From Actinomadura macrotermitis (GTDB taxonomy: Bacteria > Actinomycetota > Actinomycetes > Streptosporangiales > Streptosporangiaceae), in assembly GCF_009604375.1 (NCBI RefSeq), contig NZ_WEGH01000006.1, positions 62,001 to 126,000 on the forward strand: 64,000 bases of DNA, given 5' to 3'. This document shows positions 40,032 to 49,247 of this stretch, piece after piece. The notes below the pieces were generated by a model. The model did no database searches and was not told where the DNA came from. It saw only the letters and a list, made by a program, of their open reading frames with translations. The translations under genes and the position numbers were made by a program. Every line of letters starts with the position of its first letter. The stretch's first letter is position 1.

Positions 40032-40892
40032 CTACGGCTTGCGGGCGACGCCGCCGAACCAGTTGACCTGGTCGGCGGACGGGCGCTCGCCGTCGCTGTC
40101 GGGGTGCCACTCCGACACCAGCGTCACGCCCGGGTCGACCAGCTCCAGGCCCGCGAACGCCATCTCGGTGAACTCCTGCTTGGTGCGGGCCTGCCCGGCG
40201 ATGCCGCTGTTGTTGTAGGCGCGCACCAGGCCGCCCACGCCCTCGGGGTCGAACTCGGGCGTCACGTGGGAGGAGGCGAAGTAGCTGCCGGACGGCAGCG
40301 CCTCCATGAGCTTGCCGACGATCGCGCACGGCTGCTCGGCGTCCACGATGAAGTGCAGCGTGGCCACCATGATCAGGGCGATGGGGCGGTCGAAGTCCAG
40401 CGTGCGGCGGGTCACCGGGTCGCCGAGGATGCGGTCGGGGTCGCGCAGGTCGGAGTCCATGTAGGCGGTGCGGCCCTCGGGGGTGCCGACGAGCAGCGAG
40501 CGGGCGTGCGCGAGCACGATCGGGTCGTTGTCGACGTAGACCACGCGCGCGGCCGGGTCCTCCGCCTGCGCGATCTCGTGCACGTTGCCGGCCGAGGGCA
40601 GGCCCGCGCCGATGTCCAGGAACTGGGTGACGCCGGCCTCGCGCACCAGGTAGCGGACGGCGCGGCCGAGGAAGGCGCGGTTCTCCCGGACCGCGACGCG
40701 CACCGCGGGCCAGCTCCGCGCCGCGCGCTCGGCCATCTCCCGGTCGGCGGGGAAGTGGTCCTTGCCGCCCAGGTAGTAGTCGTACACGCGGGCCGAGTGC
40801 GGGACGGAGGTGTCGATCTGCGGCCCGTTCGCCGTCGGGAGCGAGCCCACGTCGGGCAGCTCCCAGGCCTTCTTGCCGTCCTTGGTCATCAT
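40032..40892 (-). CDS. SAM-dependent methyltransferase, Methyltransf_19 (DUF574) family
   Basis: A 286-residue enzyme. GGGGAGG directly precedes ATG 40892; a second ATG follows at 40889. Conserved family features are SVPHSARVYDYYLGGKDHFPADR at the start (split here into SARVYDYYLGGKDHF), the SAM-binding motif FLDIGAGLPSAGNVHEIA, VVYVDNDPIVLAHAR and the late SEWHPDSD motif. Actinomycetes carry dozens of such paralogues, often next to regulators, and their substrates are unknown. It stands between the hairpin and glmS with its own strand direction the same as glmS, 85 bp downstream of it, so weak read-through from glmS is possible. Confidence 0.88.
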   Translation of the reverse strand: MMTKDGKKAWELPDVGSLPTANGPQIDTSVPHSARVYDYYLGGKDHFPADREMAERAARSWPAVRVAVRENRAFLGRAVRYLVREAGVTQFLDIGAGLPSAGNVHEIAQAEDPAARVVYVDNDPIVLAHARSLLVGTPEGRTAYMDSDLRDPDRILGDPVTRRTLDFDRPIALIMVATLHFIVDAEQPCAIVGKLMEALPSGSYFASSHVTPEFDPEGVGGLVRAYNNSGIAGQARTKQEFTEMAFAGLELVDPGVTLVSEWHPDSDGERPSADQVNWFGGVARKP

Positions 40893-40976
40893 GGCCTCCC
40901 CGTGCGCCGGTGCGTGCATGAAGATCGTATTTGCAGGAACCGCCCCGGCGCAGGGGTTTGGCGGCCATTGACGGGA

Positions 40977-42792
<1,816 letters not shown>

Positions 42793-42805
42793 GGTGACGG
42801 GCTCC

Positions 42806-43099
42806 TCATCCGTAGACGATGCGGCGGAGCTGCCGCAGGGACAGCTCCGCGGGGGCGACGCGGCGCAGCGGAAGCTCGGCGGCGATCCGGGAGAAGATCT
42901 GCTCGTTGGTCCGGCCCCGCGCCTTCAGCTCGGCGTGCCGCCGCCGCACGAACTCCTCGGTCGGCTCGCCGAAGTAGGCGAGCACGTCGGCGACCACCCG
43001 CGCGGCCTCGCCGGGGCTCAGCGAGCTGGTCCGGGTGAGGTGCGCGACGAGGTCCTCGTGAAGGTGTTCGGCTGGCGGCACAGACCGAGTGTGCGTCAT
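42806..43099 (-). CDS. Small conserved protein upstream of glmS
   Basis: A 97-residue cytoplasmic protein. ATG 43099 is assumed, although its ribosome site is weak; a TTG at 43117 would add six residues. The sequence is helical and charged (TRTSSLSPGEAARVVADVLAYFGE, EEFVRRRHAELKARGRTNEQIFSRIAAEL). It shows no enzyme motif. The 13-bp gap to glmS indicates cotranscription. The helical repeats of charged residues could fit a small regulator or adaptor of cell-wall precursor synthesis, but that is only inferred from position. Confidence 0.7.
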   Translation of the reverse strand: MTHTRSVPPAEHLHEDLVAHLTRTSSLSPGEAARVVADVLAYFGEPTEEFVRRRHAELKARGRTNEQIFSRIAAELPLRRVAPAELSLRQLRRIVYG

Positions 43100-43117
43100 C
43101 CGGCCTGTAGAACCCAA

Positions 43118-43145
43118 GTTTCCTGCCCGAAATCGGGCAGGAAAC
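43118..43145. promoter_or_regulatory. Perfect 28-bp palindrome upstream of the glmS operon
   Basis: Arms GTTTCCTGCCCGA (43118-43130) and TCGGGCAGGAAAC (43133-43145) are fully complementary around an AA centre. It lies 18 bp upstream of the first gene of the glmS operon and 137 bp upstream of the divergent small membrane-protein gene. The short distance to the start codon argues for an operator, or a leader hairpin, rather than a terminator. Confidence 0.7.
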
Positions 43146-43282
43146 CGCCACGCCCCTTCTCGCGGTCCGGGCGTGGCCGGTCAGAGGGTGCGAACGGGAC
43201 GTTTCAATCGGGGCCGGCGCGGCAATGCCGTTAGCGTCGGCCCCGTCCTCCCCCGCCGGGACGAGCAGCGGCGGGAGGGCCC

Positions 43283-43462
43283 ATGCGGGAACGCTCAGGT
43301 GGCTGGATACGGGCGAACCACCGGACACTGCGCGCGTTCGTGCTGGTCGGCGGGACCGCGGTGTTCTGGTCCCGGCCGCTCGGCTCGCTCGTGCTGGCCG
43401 CGCTGGCCGTGCTGGTCGTCCTGCGGATCGTGATCGCCGTGGTGATGCGGCCCTTCCCCTGA
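43283..43462 (+). CDS. Small membrane protein, 59 residues
   Basis: ATG 43283 follows a strong ribosome site (GGGAGGG). The product begins MRERSGGWIRANHRTLR and has two hydrophobic stretches (AFVLVGGTAVFW and LGSLVLAALAVLVVLRIVIAVVM), ending in RPFP. This would make a short membrane hairpin with a positively charged cytoplasmic start. It is divergent from the glmS operon across the palindrome and ends 3 bp before the stop of the convergent FMN reductase gene. Family not known to me. Confidence 0.65.
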   Translation: MRERSGGWIRANHRTLRAFVLVGGTAVFWSRPLGSLVLAALAVLVVLRIVIAVVMRPFP

Positions 43463-43465
43463 CCG

Positions 43466-44065
43466 TCAGCTCCCCGTGGCGCCGAGCAGCTCGGCGAACG
43501 GGACCGGCTCGGCGTAGGGATCGGGCCGGGCGGCGGGCGTGCGGGCCGCCACGAGCGCGGCGAGCTCGCCGCCGGCCCGCTCGATGCGGGCCGCGAGGCC
43601 GGTCTCGCCGCTCCCCCAGTCCTCCGACGCCGCGTACACCCCGGTCGGGGCGGCGGTGGCACGCAGGTAGGCCATCAGCGGGCGCATCGCCATGTCGATG
43701 ACCAGGGAGTGGCGGGCGGTGCCGCCGGTCGCGCCGAGCAGCACCGGCGTCCCCTCCAGCGCGCCCGGCTCGACGACGTCGAAGAACGTCTTGAACAGGC
43801 CGCTGTAGGAGGCGTTGAAGACCGGCGTCACGGCGATCAGGCCGTCCGCGCCGGTCACCGTCTCCAGCACCTCGCGCAGGGCGCCGCCGGGGAAGCCGGT
43901 GACCAGGTTGTCGGCCAGGGCGCGGGCGTGGTCGCGCAGGTCGAAGGCGTGCACCCGCGCCTGCCCGCCGAGGGCGTCCGCCGTGGCGGCGGCGAGCCGG
44001 TCGGCGAGCATGCGGGTGGACGAGGGCCGGCTCAGGCCGGCCGAGACCACGGCGAGGTCGTACAT
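43466..44065 (-). CDS. NAD(P)H-dependent FMN reductase (CE1759-type)
   Basis: A 199-residue flavodoxin-fold reductase. N-terminal LAVVSAGLSRPSSTRMLADRL is the FMN-phosphate loop; AVTPVFNASYSGLFKTFFD and LLGATGGTARHSLVIDMAMRPL are family hallmarks. It supplies reduced FMN in the cytoplasm. The start overlaps the stop of the luciferase-like gene (TGATG at 44065-44067), so the two form a two-component monooxygenase system with equal synthesis. Confidence 0.9.
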   Translation of the reverse strand: MYDLAVVSAGLSRPSSTRMLADRLAAATADALGGQARVHAFDLRDHARALADNLVTGFPGGALREVLETVTGADGLIAVTPVFNASYSGLFKTFFDVVEPGALEGTPVLLGATGGTARHSLVIDMAMRPLMAYLRATAAPTGVYAASEDWGSGETGLAARIERAGGELAALVAARTPAARPDPYAEPVPFAELLGATGS

Positions 44066-45150
44066 CAGGCCACCGCCTTCTCGGCCGCGGCGCGCAGGGA
44101 GGCGTGCGTCGGGGCGTCCGGGACGTGCGCGGGACGGCCGATCTGGAACTCCTTGCGCAGCACCGGCACGACCTCCTCGCCGAGGATCTCGATCTGCTCC
44201 AGGACGGTCTCCAGCGGCAGGCCCGCGTGGTCGACCAGGAACAGCTGGCGCTGGTAGTCGCCGAAGTGCTCGCGGAACCGCAGGGTGCGCTCGATGACCT
44301 GCTCGGGGCTGCCGACGGTCAGCGGCGTCTCGGCCATGAACTCCTCCAGCGACGGGCCGTGCCCGTAGACGGGGGCGTTGTCGAAGTAGGGGCGGAACTC
44401 CTTGACCGCGTCCTGGGAGTTGCGGCGCATGAAGACCTGGCCGCCGAGCCCGACGATCGCCTGGTCGGCCGAGCCGTGCCCGTAGTGCTCGAAGCGCTGC
44501 CGGTACAGCCCGATGAGCCGCTGGTAGTGCTCCTTCGGCCAGAAGATGTTGTTGGCGAAGAAGCCGTCGCCGTAGTAGGCGGCCTGCTCGGCGATCTCGG
44601 GGCTGCGGATGGAGCCGTGCCAGACGAACGGCGGGACGCCGTCCAGCGGGCGCGGGGTCGAGGTGAACGACTGCAGCGGCGTGCGGTGCTTGCCCTCCCA
44701 GTCCACGACGTCCTCGCGCCAGAGGCGGTGCAGCAGGTGGTAGTTCTCGACCGCCAGGGCGATGCCGTCGCGGATGTCCTTGCCGAACCAGGGGTAGACC
44801 GGGCCGGTGTTGCCGCGGCCCATGATCAGGTCCACCCGGCCGTCGGCCAGGTGCTGCAGCATCGCGTAGTCCTCGGCGATCTTCACCGGGTCGTTGGTGG
44901 TGATCAGCGTGGTGGCGGTGGACAGGATCAGCCGCTCGGTGATGGCGGCGATGTGGCCGAGCATGGTGGTCGGGGACGAGGGCACGAACGGCGGGTTGTG
45001 GTGCTCGCCGGTGGCGAAGACGTCCAGCCCGGCCTCCTCGGCCTTGTTGGCGATCGCGACCATCGCCTTGATGCGCTCGTGCTCGGTCGGGGCGCGTCCC
45101 GTGGTCGGGTCCGGCGTGACGTCGCCGACGCTGAAGATCCCGAACTGCAT
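44065..45150 (-). CDS. FMN-dependent luciferase-like monooxygenase (CE1758-type)
   Basis: A 361-residue TIM-barrel enzyme with the conserved features of the bacterial luciferase family: GIFSVGDVTPDP at the start, VFATGEHHNPPFVPSSPT, DLIMGRGNTGPVYPWFG and FVWHGSIRSPEIAEQAA. It uses reduced FMN from the coupled reductase to oxygenate an unknown substrate. The gene order (monooxygenase then FMN reductase) is the conserved CE1758-CE1759 pair of actinobacteria. A 73-bp gap separates it from the minus-strand SDR gene's stop at 45224. Confidence 0.9.
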   Translation of the reverse strand: MQFGIFSVGDVTPDPTTGRAPTEHERIKAMVAIANKAEEAGLDVFATGEHHNPPFVPSSPTTMLGHIAAITERLILSTATTLITTNDPVKIAEDYAMLQHLADGRVDLIMGRGNTGPVYPWFGKDIRDGIALAVENYHLLHRLWREDVVDWEGKHRTPLQSFTSTPRPLDGVPPFVWHGSIRSPEIAEQAAYYGDGFFANNIFWPKEHYQRLIGLYRQRFEHYGHGSADQAIVGLGGQVFMRRNSQDAVKEFRPYFDNAPVYGHGPSLEEFMAETPLTVGSPEQVIERTLRFREHFGDYQRQLFLVDHAGLPLETVLEQIEILGEEVVPVLRKEFQIGRPAHVPDAPTHASLRAAAEKAVA

Positions 45151-45223
45151 GACGGCCTCCGAAGTAGTAGAAATTTCAATCAGTATCCCGGAGAACCGTA
45201 TCCGCCCGTGGTCTATTCCGGCG

Positions 45224-46690
45224 TCAGACCTCCGCCCGGGCGGCGCGCACGATGTTGCGGGGCATCCCGCCGAAGATCAGCCCATGGAAGGGCGCGATCG
45301 CCCACCAGTACAGATGGCCGAGCAGCCCGTGCGGGTGGAAGACCGCACGCTGGGCGTAGACGCAGCCGGGCCCGTCCGCCGCGGGGCGCACCGACATCTC
45401 CAGCCAGGCGAGGCCGGGCAGCCGCATCTCGGCGCGCAGCCGCAGCAGGCGCCCCGGCTCCAGCTCCTCCACCCGCCAGAAGTCGACGGCGTCGCCGACG
45501 CGCAGCCGCCGCGGGTCGCGGCGGCCCCGGCGCAGGCCGACACCCCCGGCCAGGCGGTCCAGCAGGCCGCGCAGCCGCCAGGCGACCGGCAGCGAGTACC
45601 AGCCGTTCTCACCGCCGACGCCCTCGATGACCCGCCACACCGCGTCCGGCGGTGCGGCCGTGCGCAGCTCGCGCTCGTCGGCGTAGAGGCTGCCGCCCGC
45701 CCAGTCCGGGTCGGTCGGCAGCGGGTCGCTCGGCGCGCCCGCCGTGGACGCCGAGCTCCAGCGGGTGGTGACGTCGGCCTCGCGGACGCGCTTCAGCGCG
45801 AGGCCGACGGCGTCGTCGAAGCCGGTCAGGCCGCCCGGCGGGTCGGGCACGTACCCGGCGATGTCGTGCTCGCGGCAGACGACCTCGCTGGTCAGCGACT
45901 CCACCAGCGGCCGGGCGAGGCCGCCGGGCACCGGGGTGATCAGCCCGACCCACAGGCTCGACAGCTTCGGCGACAGGACCCGGACCGGCAGGATCAGCCG
46001 CCGGGGCAGGCCCGCGACCGAGGCGTAGCGCAGCATCATCTCGCGGTAGGTGAGCACGTCCGGGCCGCCGATGTCGAAGGCCCGGTCCACCTCCGGCGGC
46101 AGCTCCGCCACGCCGGTCAGGTAGCGCAGCACGTCGCGGACCGCGATCGGCTGGACGCGCGAGTGCACCCAGCGCGGGGTGACCATGACCGGCAGCCGCT
46201 CGGTCAGGTAGCGCAGCATCTCGAACGACGCCGAGCCGGACCCGATGATGACGCCGGCGCGCAGCACGGCGGCGGGCACGGGGCCCTCCAGCAGGATCCG
46301 CGCGACCTCGGCGCGCGAGCGCAGGTGCGGCGACGACCGCCCGTCCGGTTCCAGGCCGCCGAGGAAGACGACGCGGCGCACGCCCGCCTCGTGCGCGGCG
46401 GCGGCGAAGTTGCGGGCGCCGCGGCGGTCGCGGTCGGCGAAGTCGCCCGCCCCGCCCATCGCGTGGACCAGGTAGTAGGCGACGTCGACGCCCTCCAGCG
46501 CGGCGCGGAGCGCGGCGGCGTCCAGCACGTCGGCCCGCGCGGTCTCCACCTCGCCCGCCCAGGGGTGGTCGCGGAGCCGTCCCGGGTCGCGGGCCATGCA
46601 GCGGACCCGGTGGCCGGCCGCGAGCAGCTCGGGCACCAGGCGCCCGCCGATGTACCCCGTCGCGCCGGTGACCAGGCAGTTCATCCCCAT
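45224..46690 (-). CDS. NAD(P)-binding SDR/epimerase fused to DUF2867
   Basis: A 488-residue two-domain protein. Residues 1-300 form an atypical short-chain dehydrogenase/epimerase (TGATGYIGGRLVPELLAAGH coenzyme loop, then YYLVHAMGG, VVFLGGLEP). Residues about 325-488 are DUF2867, a START-like lipid- or cofactor-binding fold (DAVWRVIEGVGGENGWYSLP; GDAVDFWRVEELEPG). This fusion is common in actinobacteria and its substrate is not established. Starts at 46690 and 46684 are both ATG. It is followed (upstream, 36 bp) by the MerR gene on the same strand, so the two may be cotranscribed. Confidence 0.87.
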   Translation of the reverse strand: MGMNCLVTGATGYIGGRLVPELLAAGHRVRCMARDPGRLRDHPWAGEVETARADVLDAAALRAALEGVDVAYYLVHAMGGAGDFADRDRRGARNFAAAAHEAGVRRVVFLGGLEPDGRSSPHLRSRAEVARILLEGPVPAAVLRAGVIIGSGSASFEMLRYLTERLPVMVTPRWVHSRVQPIAVRDVLRYLTGVAELPPEVDRAFDIGGPDVLTYREMMLRYASVAGLPRRLILPVRVLSPKLSSLWVGLITPVPGGLARPLVESLTSEVVCREHDIAGYVPDPPGGLTGFDDAVGLALKRVREADVTTRWSSASTAGAPSDPLPTDPDWAGGSLYADERELRTAAPPDAVWRVIEGVGGENGWYSLPVAWRLRGLLDRLAGGVGLRRGRRDPRRLRVGDAVDFWRVEELEPGRLLRLRAEMRLPGLAWLEMSVRPAADGPGCVYAQRAVFHPHGLLGHLYWWAIAPFHGLIFGGMPRNIVRAARAEV

Positions 46691-46726
46691 GCCGGGCCGG
46701 TACCCCGGCGCGGGCGCCGGGACACG

Positions 46727-47659
46727 TCAGGCCGCCTCCTGCAGCACCCGCCGGCCGAGGCCCCGCAGCAGCCAGGCGTGCATGCTGCCGAGGTTGACCG
46801 GCTCGCCCGTCACCTCGGCGACCAGCCGCCAGTACCGGTCGATGCGCGGGTCCTGGTCCAGGGACAGCTCGCGGTACAGGTGGCGGCGGAACGCGGGGTC
46901 GTCGCGGCCGCCGCGCAGCTCGGTGTGCGCGGCGACGAACCGCTCCAGCGCCGGGCCGGGGCCGGGCTCCTCCCCCGCCGCCACGGACGGCGCGGCCAGC
47001 CCGCACGCCGCGCCGACGCCGAGCATCAGCTCGCCCTCGTCGCGGATCGCGGCCATGTTGACCCGGCCGCGCGCCCGCAGGTGCCGCAGGAGCGTCCGGT
47101 CGGCGGTGAGCGCGACGAGGCCGGCGTAGGCGACGACCTGCGCGGGGTCGGAGTCGGCCGGCGGGTCGGGCGCCCAGAGCGCGACGAAGTCGCTCAGCAG
47201 CGGGCCGGGCAGCTCGGCGACGACGGCGCTGCGCCAGAACGCGGTGAGCGCGGAGCGGGCCGCGGCGCCCTGCGCGACCGCGCCGAGCAGCTCCAGCCTG
47301 GCGGCGCGCTCGGTGGGCGGGGCCTCCTCGACCGCGCGCAGCGAGGCGCGGCGCCAGGCGAGCGCGGCGATCTCGGCGTCCAGGGCGGCCCGCTCAGCGG
47401 CGGCGGCCTCCTCGACCGAGCGCTCACCGGCCAGCACTTCGGCGATGGCGGGAAGGCCGAGGCCGAGAGTGCGCAGCCGCCGCACCGTCCGCAGCCGCTC
47501 CACCGCGCCGGCGTCGAAGCGGCGGTGCCCGCCCGCGCTGCGCGCGGCCGGCAGCAGGCCCTCGTCGCAGTAGAAGCGGACGGTGCGCACGGGCAGGCCC
47601 GTGCGCCGCGCCAGCTCTCCGATCCCGATGCCGTGGGGTGTGTCGTCGGTCACAGGCAC
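46727..47659 (-). CDS. MerR-family regulator with large C-terminal domain
   Basis: A 310-residue regulator. GTG 47659 is preferred because GGAGG lies 5 nt upstream; GTG codons at 47671 and 47653 are alternatives. The N-terminus is a clear MerR reader head (IGELARRTGLPVRTVRFYCDEGLLP, SAGGHRRFD), followed by a linker helix and a 200-residue C-terminal domain without metal-binding cysteines, so a small-molecule effector is more likely than a metal. A perfect palindrome inside a 19-bp spacer promoter lies immediately upstream, pointing away toward the mycothiol-enzyme/atpB genes. Its gene also runs into the SDR-DUF2867 gene. Confidence 0.88.
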   Translation of the reverse strand: MPVTDDTPHGIGIGELARRTGLPVRTVRFYCDEGLLPAARSAGGHRRFDAGAVERLRTVRRLRTLGLGLPAIAEVLAGERSVEEAAAAERAALDAEIAALAWRRASLRAVEEAPPTERAARLELLGAVAQGAAARSALTAFWRSAVVAELPGPLLSDFVALWAPDPPADSDPAQVVAYAGLVALTADRTLLRHLRARGRVNMAAIRDEGELMLGVGAACGLAAPSVAAGEEPGPGPALERFVAAHTELRGGRDDPAFRRHLYRELSLDQDPRIDRYWRLVAEVTGEPVNLGSMHAWLLRGLGRRVLQEAA

Positions 47660-47690
47660 TTGAACCTCCACCCGGGTGGAGTTCTTACGG
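47660..47690 (+). promoter_or_regulatory. MerR-controlled promoter, apparently leaderless
   Basis: TTGAAC (47660-47665) and TTACGG (47685-47690) are separated by exactly 19 bp, and the spacer contains the perfect palindrome CTCCACCCGGGTGGAG (47666-47681). This is the textbook MerR target layout. The ATG of the downstream gene begins 7 bp after the -10, where transcription should start, so the mRNA should have no leader. Confidence 0.75.
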
Positions 47691-47697
47691 TAACGGC

Positions 47698-48423
47698 ATG
47701 AGCCCTTTGGACAACGCCCGGCTGGCGGCCGGGCTCCGCGACCACGCCGCCGCCTTCGCCGCGCTCGTGTCCGGCGCCGATCCGGACGCGCCGGTGCCGA
47801 CCTGCCCCGGCTGGACGGTGCGCACGCTCGTCGAGCACGTCGGCCATGCGCACCGCTGGGTCGCCGGTCTGCTGGAAGGCCGGGCGGAGGAGGAGCATCC
47901 CGCCGTGGGGGCCGACGGGCTGGAGGCGGGCGCCGAGCAGGTGATCGAGGCGGTCCAGGCCGATCCCGGCCGCCTGGTGTGGACCTTCTTCGGCGACCGG
48001 CCCGCCGCGTTCTGGCTGCGGCGGATGCTGCACGAGACCACCGTCCACCACGCCGACGCCGCGCTGGCGCTCGGCGGGCCCTGGGAGCTCGCGCCCGACC
48101 TCGCCGACGACGGGATCGGCGAGCTGATGGACCTGCTGGACGTGCTGAAGACCACCGAGCGCGGGGCCGACCTGCGCGGCGACGGCGAGACGCTGCTGTT
48201 CCGCCCCGCCGAGAGCGACCTGGACGGCTGGCTGATCACCCGCCGCCCGGACGGGCCCGTCTGGGAGCGGACGCGCGGCGGCGGGCAGGTCGAGGTCCGC
48301 GGCCCGGCCGCCCATCTGCTGCTCGTGCTCACCCGCCGGATCGGCGCGGACGACCCTAGGATCGAAGTCGCGGGCGACCGCCCCCTGCTCGACCACTGGC
48401 TCGCCCGTACCGCGTTCGGCTGA
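47698..48423 (+). CDS. Maleylpyruvate-isomerase-family mycothiol-dependent enzyme
   Basis: A 241-residue DinB-fold protein. Features are the N-terminal helix (LAAGLRDHAAAFAALV), PVPTCPGWTVRTLVEHVGHAHRW (the metal-site histidine region, typical CPGW motif), MLHETTVHHADAAL (two further metal histidines) and a C-terminal MDMPI-type domain. Relatives use mycothiol as cofactor for isomerisation or detoxification. The ATG has no ribosome site, in line with the leaderless promoter 7 bp upstream. The next gene, an orphan atpB, starts 17 bp downstream on the same strand and is probably cotranscribed. Confidence 0.87.
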   Translation: MSPLDNARLAAGLRDHAAAFAALVSGADPDAPVPTCPGWTVRTLVEHVGHAHRWVAGLLEGRAEEEHPAVGADGLEAGAEQVIEAVQADPGRLVWTFFGDRPAAFWLRRMLHETTVHHADAALALGGPWELAPDLADDGIGELMDLLDVLKTTERGADLRGDGETLLFRPAESDLDGWLITRRPDGPVWERTRGGGQVEVRGPAAHLLLVLTRRIGADDPRIEVAGDRPLLDHWLARTAFG

Positions 48424-48440
48424 CCGGGAAGGGACCGGAT

Positions 48441-49247
48441 GTGATCGTCGCGCACGCCCTGGCCTCAGGCGGCCAGGAATTCCACGCCCCCGACTCCTCG
48501 ATCTTCCACTGGGGGCCGCTGTTCCCCGATGGGCCGGCCTGGCTGCGCTGGCTCACCAAGCCCGTCCTCATCATCGCGCTGTCCGCGGCGATCGTGACCG
48601 CCTTCTGCGGGGCGGCCTTCCGCCGCCCCCGCCTGGTCCCGCGCGGGCTGCAGAGCCCCGGCGAGCTCGGCTACCTGTTCGTGCGCGACCAGATCGCCCG
48701 GCCGACGATCGGCAAGGACGGCGACGCCTGGATGCCGCTGCTGTTCCCGCTGTTCCTGTTCGTGCTGGTCATGAACCTGATGGGCGTTGTGCCGGTGCTG
48801 CAGCTGCCGGGCACCTCCCACTTCGCGCTGCCGCTGCTGCTGGCCCTGATGGTCTACGGGCTGTACCTGTTCCTGAGCGTCCGGCACCAGGGCCTCACCG
48901 GCTACGCCCGCAACGTGATGTTCCCGCCCGGCCAGCCGTGGTGGGTGTACCTGGTGCTGTCGCCGATCGAGCTGCTCCAGCACCTGGTGCTGCGGCCCGC
49001 CACCCTGTCGATCCGGCTGTTCGCCAACATGTTCGCCGGGCATCTGCTGCTGGCGTTCTTCGCCTCGGTCGCCTACTGGTTCCTGGCGGTGAAGGTCACC
49101 CCGGCGGGCTTCGGCGTCGGGCTGGTCGGCGCGCTGATGTCGGTGGTCATGACCGCGTTCGAGATGTTCGTGCAGGCGCTGCAGGCCTACATCTTCACGC
49201 TGCTCGCCGCGTCCTACATCGACGGCGCCGTGCACCCCGAGCACTGA
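48441..49247 (+). CDS. atpB: ATP synthase F0 subunit a, orphan copy
   Basis: A 268-residue membrane protein with the full subunit a layout: five to six helices, a first periplasmic end (SGGQEFHAPDSSIFHWGPLF), MNLMGVVPVLQLPGTSH, the proton-channel helix with the essential arginine in SIRLFANMFAGHLLL, and the last helix MFVQALQAYIFTLLAASYI with the conserved Gln. In every bacterium subunit a is normally encoded at the head of the atp operon next to subunits c and b. Here none of the other subunits are nearby. GTG 48441 is preceded by AAGGGA. It follows the mycothiol-dependent enzyme gene and ends one base before the convergent LuxR gene. Confidence 0.93.
   Translation: MIVAHALASGGQEFHAPDSSIFHWGPLFPDGPAWLRWLTKPVLIIALSAAIVTAFCGAAFRRPRLVPRGLQSPGELGYLFVRDQIARPTIGKDGDAWMPLLFPLFLFVLVMNLMGVVPVLQLPGTSHFALPLLLALMVYGLYLFLSVRHQGLTGYARNVMFPPGQPWWVYLVLSPIELLQHLVLRPATLSIRLFANMFAGHLLLAFFASVAYWFLAVKVTPAGFGVGLVGALMSVVMTAFEMFVQALQAYIFTLLAASYIDGAVHPEH

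Noticed and set aside
42793..43117. glmS ribozyme or riboswitch upstream of glmS
   Set aside because: Only 13 bp separate glmS from a coding gene, and the ribozyme is a feature of low-GC Gram-positives; nothing resembling its core was seen.
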